64,000 nt of DNA from Methanolinea sp. (GTDB lineage: Archaea > Halobacteriota > Methanomicrobia > Methanomicrobiales > Methanospirillaceae). The translations under genes and the position numbers were made by a program. Within the stretch, counting starts at the first letter, position 1; the number at the start of each line of letters is the position of its first letter. The notes beneath the pieces are model-generated. The model did not search any database. It saw nothing but the letters and a program-made list of their open reading frames with translations, and was not told where the DNA came from. Location of the stretch: contig JASEES010000004.1 in the NCBI GenBank assembly GCA_030019395.1, positions 369 through 64,368 on the forward strand, read 5' to 3'. This document shows positions 16,800 through 24,300 of this stretch, piece after piece.

Positions 16800-17594
16800 T
16801 TACTTTCGTCCCATTCTCTCCTGTTCGAGGAGGTACTCTGCCAGGAGTCCGGGAATATTAACCCCCATGCAGTGCCAGTTCGGGGTGCCGTTCACCTCGA
16901 GGACGCAGTAATCGTCTCCCCGGCGGAGAAGATCGACACCCCCGTAATCCACCCCGACGGCACGTGCAGCGGCGACAGCACGGTCTGCCATCAGGGAATC
17001 GATCAGAACGGGCCTTCCTGTACCTCCCTGGTGAATGTTATGGGCGAGCGTGTCGGAAACCCGCTCGATCGCCCCCACGGCCTCCCCGTCGATGACGAAG
17101 ACGCGGAAATCCCTGTCGTTTGGGACATATTCCTGCAGGTAGTAGGGAGGCGGCCCAAGGTCCCGGGGTGACTGCACGAGAATGATTCCATGCCCGTCGT
17201 AGCCGTATACGGGCTTTGAAACGACCTTCTTGTGCCGGGAGAGAAAAGCAGCCGCGGTCTCCCGGGACTGGGTAAAGCAGGTTTCCGGTGTCGGGATACC
17301 GCGCCGCACGAGGAGGGTGCTCGTCAGGACCTTGCTTGCACAGGTGAATATTGCAAGGGGAGAATTGATGACCCTGTTATCCACGGATAGCGCGTTGACG
17401 ACCTCGAACTGGACCTCGTCCTGGGCAAGCCCGCAAACCCATATGAGCGAGTCGGATAGTCCCGTCGCAAAGGGATCGATATCTGCCGGATCGATGAGCG
17501 CGTAGTCCCCGCCCCGCCTCGTTATCTCGCGGGCGACCATTGATGTCGAGTTGTCACCGGGGGTATCGGTCGGTTTGGGGATGATATGGATCAT
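16800..17594 (-). CDS. RimK-like ATP-grasp ligase, possibly MptN-type
   Basis: 264 aa from the ATG at 17594 (MIHIIPKPTDTPGDNST); the track start at 17753 overlaps the divergent gene. ATP-grasp features: VVSKPVYGYDGHGIILVQ near residue 125 (glycine-rich lysine loop), YYLQEYVPNDRDFRVFVIDG near 155, and the metal-binding end EVNGTPNWHCMG near 235. RimK-like ligases add glutamate to a carboxylate using ATP. In methanogens two are known, tetrahydromethanopterin:glutamate ligase MptN and F420 ligase CofF, so a coenzyme-tailoring role is likely but which one is not determined. From memory, in Methanocaldococcus mptN lies next to the Tes-type radical SAM gene; here such a gene lies 1.2 kb away. Confidence 0.8.
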   Translation of the reverse strand: MIHIIPKPTDTPGDNSTSMVAREITRRGGDYALIDPADIDPFATGLSDSLIWVCGLAQDEVQFEVVNALSVDNRVINSPLAIFTCASKVLTSTLLVRRGIPTPETCFTQSRETAAAFLSRHKKVVSKPVYGYDGHGIILVQSPRDLGPPPYYLQEYVPNDRDFRVFVIDGEAVGAIERVSDTLAHNIHQGGTGRPVLIDSLMADRAVAAARAVGVDYGGVDLLRRGDDYCVLEVNGTPNWHCMGVNIPGLLAEYLLEQERMGRK

Positions 17595-17728
17595 GGGTCT
17601 CCCAGAAGATTGTGCAGTGGCAGTATTTGGGACTGCAGGTGTATTAAGTGTGCTTTGTATCCTTCGCGGAAGTGGTTCGTGAAAAGGGGCGTTACATTCT
17701 TTTCCGGTCTGTACCATATTTTTCCGGT

Positions 17729-18664
17729 ATGCGGTACTATCCCGACCCGGCAAGGGATATCGATCTCCGGCGCGTAAACCGCGCCATCGAGGAGGCCTTT
17801 GCAGAGCACGCGCGGGGACACGTGCAGATGCCCCCCAAGCTCTACGTGACTCTCGAAAAGGGGGATTTCAGGACGATGCCGGCATACATCCCGTCCCTTG
17901 GTATTGCCGGCGTGAAGATCGTCAATGTTCACCCGGGTAATCCTTCCCTCGGACTTCCCACGGTCATGGCGCTCACGGTCATTCTCGACGTGGAGACGGG
18001 GCGCCCGGAGTCCATACTGAATGCAACGGGTCTGACCGATCTCCGGACGGGGGCCGCAGGGGCAGTCGCTGCAAAGTACCTTTCGCCGAAGCGGAAGGTC
18101 CGGCTCGGGCTTGTCGGTTCAGGGCGGCAGGCCCGTGCACAGGTCATGGCGATCGGGCAGGAACTTTCCATCACCGAAGTACTCGTATGGAGCAGGAACA
18201 GGGCGAATGCCGAAAAGTTCTGCGAAGACCCCCTCTTGCCGGAGTGCCGGAGCGAAGACCTCAAAACGGTCTGCGACTGCGATATCCTTGTCACGACAAC
18301 ACCATCCCGGGAACCGCTGGTCATGGACCGTTGGATATCCGGGGGAACGCACATCAACGCAATCGGTGCAGATGCACCGGGCAAGCAGGAACTCGACCCC
18401 GCGATCCTCCGGAGAGCGACGGTTTTCGTGGATGACCCTGCACAGGCGATCCACTCGGGCGAAATCAACGTCCCCATTGCAAAAGGTCTCTTTGACCCCG
18501 GGCGCATTGCAGGAACCCTGGGAGAGGTTGTCATCGGCAGAAAAGGCCGGAAGAGCCCGGACGAGATTACCGTCTTTGACTCAACAGGCCTTGCCATCCA
18601 GGACCTTGCCATCGCTGCCATCGCGATGGGTTCGGCAGAGGCAATCGACCTGCCGTTTCTTTAG
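17729..18664 (+). CDS. Ornithine cyclodeaminase / alanine dehydrogenase family protein
   Basis: 311 aa from the ATG at 17729 (MRYYPDPARDIDLRRVN); the track start at 17648 lies in the divergent promoter area. The mu-crystallin fold features are visible: MPPKLYVTLEKGDFRTMPAY with the catalytic Lys region near residues 35-50, NATGLTDLRTGAAGAVAAKYL near 90-110, the Rossmann motif LGLVGSGRQARAQ near 125, and GADAPGKQELD near 215. Archaeal members include an NAD-dependent alanine dehydrogenase; ornithine cyclodeaminase is the alternative. The 134-bp gap to the ATP-grasp gene is a divergent promoter region. Confidence 0.85.
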   Translation: MRYYPDPARDIDLRRVNRAIEEAFAEHARGHVQMPPKLYVTLEKGDFRTMPAYIPSLGIAGVKIVNVHPGNPSLGLPTVMALTVILDVETGRPESILNATGLTDLRTGAAGAVAAKYLSPKRKVRLGLVGSGRQARAQVMAIGQELSITEVLVWSRNRANAEKFCEDPLLPECRSEDLKTVCDCDILVTTTPSREPLVMDRWISGGTHINAIGADAPGKQELDPAILRRATVFVDDPAQAIHSGEINVPIAKGLFDPGRIAGTLGEVVIGRKGRKSPDEITVFDSTGLAIQDLAIAAIAMGSAEAIDLPFL

Positions 18665-18737
18665 CATTCAACCGGCGTTCCGGAACTGTCGGGGATTGGA
18701 ATAGCTTACAGGGCATATAACAGCTGGAAACCCCGGG

Positions 18738-18758
18738 TTCCCCCCAAAAAAAGGGGAA
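18738..18758. terminator. Hairpin between convergent genes
   Basis: TTCCCC (18738-18743) pairs with GGGGAA (18753-18758) around a 9-nt A-rich loop. It lies between the stop of the alanine dehydrogenase family gene and the stop of the convergent radical SAM gene, so it could serve as a bidirectional terminator or 3'-end stabiliser. Confidence 0.35.
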
Positions 18759-18787
18759 AAGGAATCCTGTATCGTTCAGCAGTGTGC

Positions 18788-20260
18788 TCAGGTATCGAGC
18801 GGTTTGCTCCACTTCTTCCAGACAACTTCCCTGTACACGGGACCGCTGTTATAGGTACAGAACGGGATGAGGATTCCGTCCGGTGTCGCATAATGGATAC
18901 AGCAGCGCTGGACGCGGGAGAGGTCGTAATTGTACCGGTCCATGAAGTGCATGGTCCCGACAAAAAGTGCATTCCAGTGGAACTCGCGGAGCGCATCGAA
19001 ATTATGGAATATGAGTGTCTTTCCGAGGAGCTTCCAGAGGTCACGTCCGGTCTTGTACTCGTCTTTCTTAACGGAATGGTTGAGCTGGGAGATGGTCTCG
19101 AACAGGGCGCGGTACTTCATGAGGAAACCACCTTTTTTCAGTTTTTCCGCGGTCTCGTTGAGGGCCGAGAGGAAGTTCTCGACGTCGACCATCCGGTTGA
19201 CAGGGGTCAGCCCGTCGTCATTGACAAAAACGTATGTCGCAGCCCCGCAGTGCTGGTGTGCCGTGAACCGAATCTGGGGTTTTCCCGTGAAGGCTTCGAC
19301 GAAATCCGATATGGGGACAACGCAGGGAACAGGGTAGAAATCGTCTTTCTTGATAATCCCGCTTGTCTGGCTCTCGATATCCTGGAGGAGCTCTGGTATT
19401 GTTATCCTCTCGCGGGCCACGTCTTCCTCGCTCGCTGCCCCGGTAAATGCTATCGGCTGGAAATTGACGCCCCTCACGACCCTGATATGGTCTGCTGCAA
19501 ACCGGATGATCGCACCAACCTCGTGGTCGTTTCGTCCCTTGATGATTGTCGGGACGAGGACGATTCCGATCCCGAGTTCCTCGCAGTTCCCGACGACTTT
19601 CTTGTCTGTTTCGATCTTGAAATTGGTCTCCTTCGTGACGCCATCGAAATGCAGGTAAAGGGTTGACAGTCCCGCGTCTTTCAACTCGCGGAGATACGAT
19701 ATATCCCGGGCGAGCTTGAGACCGTTTGTTGCTATCTGTACCTGTGGAAACCCCATATCCTTTGCCGCAGAGATGATCCGGGGCAGGTCATCCCTCATCG
19801 TGGGCTCTCCGCCGGAAAACTGGACAGCGGGTGTCGGGACGGGTTTTTCCTCGCGGAGGAGCCGGAGCATCGCCATGACCTGGTCGAACGTGGGTTCGTA
19901 GATGTAACCGCAGGCCCGGGCATTCGCAAAGCAGAAGTCGCAGTTGAGGTTACACCGGTTCGTCAGGTCAATGTTTGCAAGCAGGGTCGCAGACTTGTGG
20001 TTGGTGCATATCCCGCAGTAGGAGGGGCAGCCATCCGGAGGGGCATCCCGGTGCGGGTTCTCGATCCCCTTCCCTATCGATTCGAACCTATCGAACTTCT
20101 TCCACAGTTCTGCATCAGACCAGTACAAGTCACGGAAATGACCGTGCTCCGGGCAGGTGCGCTCGAGCCAGACTTTCCCCCCGTCTTCCAGGATTGTTGC
20201 ATCGAGCACCGCGTTGCATTTCGGGCAGAGGCTCCTGGTCTTCTTGAGTATTGCCGGCAT
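18788..20260 (-). CDS. tes: Tetraether lipid synthase-type radical SAM protein
   Basis: 490 aa. A zinc/rubredoxin-like N-terminal site (C12, C15 and C36 in LCPKC and ERTCPEHG) is followed by an auxiliary cluster motif CPSYCGIC (78-85), the radical SAM motif CNLNCDFC (103-110), and a conserved C-terminal region (HQHCGAATYVFVND and RCCIHYATPDGILIPFC). This order matches the enzymes shown to join two archaeol chains into tetraether (GDGT) lipids, MJ0619/MA_1486-type. It is divergent from carS, which makes the archaeal lipid precursor CDP-archaeol, consistent with that role. MJ0619-like proteins were earlier annotated as pterin methyltransferases, so a related C-C bond-forming activity on another substrate remains possible. 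Confidence 0.82.
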   Translation of the reverse strand: MPAILKKTRSLCPKCNAVLDATILEDGGKVWLERTCPEHGHFRDLYWSDAELWKKFDRFESIGKGIENPHRDAPPDGCPSYCGICTNHKSATLLANIDLTNRCNLNCDFCFANARACGYIYEPTFDQVMAMLRLLREEKPVPTPAVQFSGGEPTMRDDLPRIISAAKDMGFPQVQIATNGLKLARDISYLRELKDAGLSTLYLHFDGVTKETNFKIETDKKVVGNCEELGIGIVLVPTIIKGRNDHEVGAIIRFAADHIRVVRGVNFQPIAFTGAASEEDVARERITIPELLQDIESQTSGIIKKDDFYPVPCVVPISDFVEAFTGKPQIRFTAHQHCGAATYVFVNDDGLTPVNRMVDVENFLSALNETAEKLKKGGFLMKYRALFETISQLNHSVKKDEYKTGRDLWKLLGKTLIFHNFDALREFHWNALFVGTMHFMDRYNYDLSRVQRCCIHYATPDGILIPFCTYNSGPVYREVVWKKWSKPLDT

Positions 20261-20305
20261 GACACCAATCCACCGTCAGATTGATAATTTTTGGGATATC
20301 TTAAT

Positions 20306-20318
20306 GCTTATAATTACG
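20306..20318. promoter_or_regulatory. Near-palindromic TATA region shared by tes and carS
   Basis: TGCTTATAATTAC contains TTATAATTA-type boxes readable on both strands. On plus it would place the carS transcript start near 20338-20342; on minus it would start the tes transcript near 20285, 25 nt before its ATG. The whole gap between the two genes is under 90 bp, so a shared bidirectional promoter is likely. Confidence 0.45.
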
Positions 20319-20343
20319 CTTTATCACAGTACCTGGAGAGCAT

Positions 20344-20895
20344 ATTATTAGTCTCGATTCCTTCATAATAGCACTGGTTGCTGCGTTATGGTGCATGCTG
20401 CCGGCATATGTGCCCAACTCGGTGGCAGCATGCTTCGGGGGCGGACGGCCAATCGACGGAGGGAGGACATTATCCGACGGGACGCGGATCTTTGGCGATG
20501 GCAAGACATACAGGGGTTTCTTTGCAGGCGTTGCCGGAGGGATAATCGTCGGCCTTGTCCAGATGGCGCTCCAGGGATCCCTCGATTTGTCCTTTCTCCC
20601 GGCCCAGACCCCCCTTTCGGTGCTATTGCTTGCTGTCGGGGCACTGCTCGGAGATCTTCTCAAGAGCTTCTTCAAGCGCCGCCTGAAGATCCCGAGCGGC
20701 GGGAAGTGGCCGGTTGCAGACCAGTATGATCTCGTTGCAGGGGCTTTCCTTCTTCTTGCACTCTTTGATCCTGCCTGGCTCCTCGGAGCGGTCACGCTCC
20801 CGGTGCTCTTCTGGATACTGGTCCTCACGCCCCTGCTGCACAAGATGGCCAACGTGATTGGTTTCATTACGGGAGTAAAAGACGTACCATGGTAA
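20344..20895 (+). CDS. carS: CDP-archaeol synthase, likely non-canonical start
   Basis: The track gives 166 aa from the ATG at 20395 (MLPAYVPNSVAACFGGG), but family members carry a hydrophobic helix before LPAYV. In the same frame the sequence upstream reads SLDSFIIALVAALWCMLPAYV without a stop back to 20314. There is no ATG, GTG or TTG there; GGAG at 20335-20338 precedes two ATT codons at 20344 and 20347, so I extend to 20344 (183 aa). Motifs: GGGRPIDGGRTLSDGTRIFGDGKTYRG near residue 30 and GDLLKSFFKRRLKIPSG near 115, with several membrane helices. CarS transfers CMP from CTP to unsaturated archaetidic acid (DGGGP) in the membrane. It overlaps pyrE by 7 nt. Confidence 0.8.
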   Translation: MISLDSFIIALVAALWCMLPAYVPNSVAACFGGGRPIDGGRTLSDGTRIFGDGKTYRGFFAGVAGGIIVGLVQMALQGSLDLSFLPAQTPLSVLLLAVGALLGDLLKSFFKRRLKIPSGGKWPVADQYDLVAGAFLLLALFDPAWLLGAVTLPVLFWILVLTPLLHKMANVIGFITGVKDVPW

Positions 20896-21422
20896 ACGAG
20901 ATCGTGCAACTCCTGCTCCGTTACGGGGCACTCGAATTCGGGGAATTCGTCCTCGCGTCAGGTGAGAAGAGCTCCTATTACCTTGATATCAAGAAGGTGG
21001 TGACGAGACCGGAGGCATTGCAATTGATCGCAGCGCTGATTGCACGCAGGTTTGAGTTCGATACCGTTGCCGGTGTCGCTGTCGGGGGTGTCCCCCTCGC
21101 GGTTGCCGTCTCTCTCGAGAGCAAAAAACCCTTTGCAATTGTGCGCAGCCTGGAGAAAGGGCACGGAAAATCTGGCAGGGTGATCGGCGATGTAAGCGGC
21201 AGGCGTGTCCTCCTCGTGGAAGACGTGACAACCTCCGGAGGGTCGGCCATCCAGGGGATAAGGGCACTGCGGGAGGCGGGGGGAATTATCGATACCGCCG
21301 TTGTCGTGGTCGACAGGGAAGCGGGCGCGGTGGAGAGCCTCGGACGCGAGGGCGTGCGACTGGAGGCCCTTGCGAAGGCATCCGAAATCCTCAATGCCGG
21401 ACGCGAGAATAGCAAGCGTTAA
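20889..21422 (+). CDS. pyrE: Orotate phosphoribosyltransferase
   Basis: 177 aa. N-terminal LLLRYGALEFGEFVLASGEKSSYYLDIKK is typical for OPRTase, and the PRPP-binding motif VLLVEDVTTSGGSA lies near residues 104-117. It converts orotate and PRPP to OMP in pyrimidine synthesis. The start overlaps the carS end by 7 nt and purD begins 18 nt after its stop, so it sits in a carS-pyrE-purD-argF operon. Confidence 0.92.
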   Translation: MVNEIVQLLLRYGALEFGEFVLASGEKSSYYLDIKKVVTRPEALQLIAALIARRFEFDTVAGVAVGGVPLAVAVSLESKKPFAIVRSLEKGHGKSGRVIGDVSGRRVLLVEDVTTSGGSAIQGIRALREAGGIIDTAVVVVDREAGAVESLGREGVRLEALAKASEILNAGRENSKR

Positions 21423-21440
21423 CAGACGCGGTTACGATAC

Positions 21441-22733
21441 ATGACTATGAAAATCCTGGTTGTGGGGGGTGGTGGCAGGGAACATGCCATTGCCATGGCG
21501 CTGTCCCGCAACAGCGATGTGGACCTGTACGCCGTGATGGCGCAGCAGAACCCCGGCATTGCAAAGCTTTGCCGGAAGTTCTCCATCGGGAAAGAGACGG
21601 ATGTTGCTGCCGTCACACGGTTCGCACAGCAGAACTCACTGGATTATGCAATAATCGGACCCGAAGCGCCCCTCGAGGCAGGGGTGGTCGACAGCCTCGA
21701 AAAGGCGGGCATTCCCTGCGTCGGGCCGACCCGTGCTGCCGCCCGGCTCGAGACAGACAAGGCGTTCTGCAGGGAGATGATGGAGAGTCACGGGATCGCC
21801 GGGTGCCCGCGCTACCGTGCGTTCCGCACTGCAGAAGACGCAATCAGTTTCCTGAAAGAATATCCCGGCGACCTTGCCATCAAGCCGACAGGGCTTACAG
21901 GCGGAAAAGGCGTCAGGATCGTAGGGGAACACGTCGATCGGAAGGGGGCTGAGGAGTACATCCGCGGCCTGCAGGGCGGAGTCGTTCTCGAGGAAAGACT
22001 GCTCGGGGAAGAGTTCACGCTCCAGGCGTTCTCTGACGGGAAAAACATCATCCCGATGCCCCTCGTCCAGGACCATAAAAGGGCATACGAGGGTGACCAG
22101 GGCCCCAATACCGGTGGAATGGGCTCCTATTCACTCCCGGACCATACCCTCCCCTTTGTAACCGGGAGCGACAGGGAGAGGGCACTGGATATCATGCGAT
22201 CTGCTGTCGCGGCAATGGAGAATGCAGGGACACCCTATCGCGGGATCCTGTATGGCCAGTTCATGAACACGAGGGATGGCCCGATGGTGATCGAGTTCAA
22301 CGCACGCTTCGGCGATCCCGAGGCGATGAACGTGCTCTCACTCCTCGAGACGGACCTTTTCAGCATCATGGAGCGGATTGTGGATGGAACCCTCGGGAAC
22401 ATGCCGGTCCGGTTCTCCCGGAAAGCCACGGTCTGCAAGTACATCGTGCCCGAGGGTTATCCCGAGGCCCCGGTAACGGGAGAACCCCTGACCATCGGAC
22501 CATACGAGCCAGCCATCCTTTACTATGCAAACGTCGAGGAGAGAGACGGGACGCTGTATACACGTTCTTCGCGGACACTGGCATTCGTGGGTCTCGGCGA
22601 CACGCTCGATATGGCCGAAAGGATTGCCGAGACAGCGGCTTCGAATGTGAGGGGGAGGGTGAGGCACCGGAGGGACATCGGGACCGGGGAACTCCTGAAA
22701 CGCCGGATATCGCACATGAGGGAACTCCGATGA
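21441..22733 (+). CDS. purD: Phosphoribosylamine-glycine ligase
   Basis: 430 aa (or 428 from the in-frame ATG at 21447, which gives the family's usual [16 protein letters not shown] start). ATP-grasp domain with [17 protein letters not shown] near residue 148, [20 protein letters not shown] near 193, [15 protein letters not shown] near 216 and [17 protein letters not shown] near 282. It joins glycine to phosphoribosylamine in the second step of purine synthesis. The stop overlaps the argF start by 4 nt (ATGA). Confidence 0.93.
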   Translation: MTMKILVVGGGGREHAIAMALSRNSDVDLYAVMAQQNPGIAKLCRKFSIGKETDVAAVTRFAQQNSLDYAIIGPEAPLEAGVVDSLEKAGIPCVGPTRAAARLETDKAFCREMMESHGIAGCPRYRAFRTAEDAISFLKEYPGDLAIKPTGLTGGKGVRIVGEHVDRKGAEEYIRGLQGGVVLEERLLGEEFTLQAFSDGKNIIPMPLVQDHKRAYEGDQGPNTGGMGSYSLPDHTLPFVTGSDRERALDIMRSAVAAMENAGTPYRGILYGQFMNTRDGPMVIEFNARFGDPEAMNVLSLLETDLFSIMERIVDGTLGNMPVRFSRKATVCKYIVPEGYPEAPVTGEPLTIGPYEPAILYYANVEERDGTLYTRSSRTLAFVGLGDTLDMAERIAETAASNVRGRVRHRRDIGTGELLKRRISHMRELR

Positions 22734-23641
22734 AACGCGACCTTATCTCGATCCTCGACATTACAGCGGGTGAACTGGACCAGCTCCTTGCCACTGCTGC
22801 CCGGATGAAGGAGATGCGGAGGAAAGGACAGCCTCACCGCTGCCTGCCTGGCAAAACCCTCGCCATGATTTTCGAGAAATCATCGACACGCACCCGTATC
22901 TCTTTCGAGGTCGGAATGGCTGAACTGGGGGGGACAGCACTCTTTCTGAGTGTGCATGACCTCCAGATCGGGAGGGGGGAGGAAATACGCGATACCGCCC
23001 GGGTTGCATCGCGGTACGTCTCGGCCGTGATGATCCGTGCATACCGCCATTCCACCATCGAGGAGTTTGCCCGTTACGCCACGATACCGGTCATCAACGG
23101 CCTTTCCGACCTGGAACACCCCTGCCAGATCCTTGCCGACATCATGACGATAAAGGAGAATTTCCAAAAGACTGAAGGCATCAGGGTCGGGTGGGTCGGG
23201 GATGGAGACAACGTGTGCAACTCGCTGATCCTCTCGTCGGTCCTCACCGGGATGGAGGTCACCGTTGCGACACCCCCCCGTTTCCAGCCTCCTGAAGAGA
23301 TCCTCGGCAGGGCCCGGGCCGGGGGTGGCCGGGTGAGGGTTGTCAGTGACCCGCGTGAGGCTGTCAGGGACGCACACGTGGTCGTGACCGATACGTGGGT
23401 CTCGATGGGCACGGAAGAGGAGCGTGATGCAAGGCTCCGGGCGTTCTCGGGATATACCATCAACGCGGACATGATGGACCTCGCAGCACCTGACGCAATT
23501 TTCATGCACTGTCTCCCGGCCCACCGGGGGCAGGAAGTCACGGACGACGTGATTGAAGGTCCCCGGAGTGTCGTCTTTGACGAGGCGGAGAACCGCCTCC
23601 ATGCCCAGAAAGCACTCCTTGCGTTCCTGATGCAGGACTGA
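22730..23641 (+). CDS. argF: Ornithine carbamoyltransferase
   Basis: 303 aa. Carbamoyl-phosphate motif [10 protein letters not shown] near residue 46, DLEHPCQ near 125, DGDNVCNSL near 157, and the ornithine-specific [12 protein letters not shown] near 258. It makes citrulline in arginine synthesis. Carbamoyl phosphate also feeds pyrimidines, which fits its place behind pyrE and purD. It is coupled to purD by an ATGA overlap. A strong hairpin follows 15 nt after the stop. Confidence 0.94.
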   Translation: MKRDLISILDITAGELDQLLATAARMKEMRRKGQPHRCLPGKTLAMIFEKSSTRTRISFEVGMAELGGTALFLSVHDLQIGRGEEIRDTARVASRYVSAVMIRAYRHSTIEEFARYATIPVINGLSDLEHPCQILADIMTIKENFQKTEGIRVGWVGDGDNVCNSLILSSVLTGMEVTVATPPRFQPPEEILGRARAGGGRVRVVSDPREAVRDAHVVVTDTWVSMGTEEERDARLRAFSGYTINADMMDLAAPDAIFMHCLPAHRGQEVTDDVIEGPRSVVFDEAENRLHAQKALLAFLMQD

Positions 23642-23656
23642 GGGGACTGCGAGAGA

Positions 23657-23685
23657 CTGCAGGGTTGACCGGGCTAACCCTGCAG
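23657..23685 (+). terminator. Perfect 10-bp hairpin after argF
   Basis: CTGCAGGGTT and its exact inverse AACCCTGCAG enclose a 9-nt loop. It is placed where the carS-pyrE-purD-argF transcript should end, with a T6 run about 50 nt further on (CCGTTTTTTCC). The remaining part of the 23642-24000 gap contains a G/C-rich tract (CCCCGGGGAGGTGGGGGGG near 23807-23826) but no gene that I can support. Confidence 0.5.
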
Positions 23686-24000
23686 TGATGAGAAAAACCG
23701 GGATTGGAAGCGTTCTTCCCGGTATCAGGCATCCGTTTTTTCCATGGTTTCGCTTAAACCCGTAAATCCACTGAATTTCCGGAACCATGGACAATCCCCC
23801 GGACACTCCCCGGGGAGGTGGGGGGGTTGCTTCGCCCTCACACTCGTTCCTCACTACGCATTCAGGATAAGGAAGAGCCACCTCTCTTCATCATCGAATC
23901 CGACCGGGACTGCGAAAAAGCTGTAAAGATAACCGTGCACCGCGCCCGTTCGGGATGACGAAGAGAGAGAAAAAATTGAAAGATTCCGGAAGAAGGACAG

Positions 24001-24288
24001 TCAATCCCCGATGAATTTCTTCAACTCCTCGTAGAGGTAGTCCTGGACCCGCTCCACCACCTCCTTCTTCCCCCTGAACGCGAGCAGTTCTCTCTCGTCC
24101 CCGTCCATGTTGGCAAAGTACAGCCTCTGTTTCCGTTCCACGAGTTGTACCTCGAATTTCCGGATGATATCCGCGATGATCGAACGGGGGACACCGGGAG
24201 GTATCAGGAGATCGAAGAGCTGCTCTTCCGGGTCACTACCTGCCTGTGAATCAGTTTTCCTGTCTGGATCTTTCATTTCAGGTGTCAT
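24001..24288 (-). CDS. Small conserved-looking protein, partner of marker 14
   Basis: 95 aa, not confidently recognised. The sequence has a charged N-terminus, then a compact region (LFDLLIPPGVPRSIIADIIR, then FEVQLVERKQRLYFANMDG) and an amphipathic C-terminal helix (VVERVQDYLYEELKKFIGD). No membrane segment and no cysteine. It lies 12 nt downstream of the methanogenesis marker 14 gene on the same strand, so the two are almost surely one transcript, suggesting a role with that protein. A regulatory or assembly-factor role is a guess. Confidence 0.65.
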   Translation of the reverse strand: MTPEMKDPDRKTDSQAGSDPEEQLFDLLIPPGVPRSIIADIIRKFEVQLVERKQRLYFANMDGDERELLAFRGKKEVVERVQDYLYEELKKFIGD

Positions 24289-24300
24289 GATGCATTATCC

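Noticed and set aside
18782-19666. 294-aa plus-strand ORF across the tes gene
   Set aside because: Antisense to a radical SAM gene with all cysteine motifs intact; shadow ORF.
23685-23775. C/D-box-like sRNA (GTGATGA ... CTGA)
   Set aside because: The distance between box C and the only candidate box D is about 80 nt, longer than archaeal C/D sRNAs, and no internal C'/D' pair is seen.
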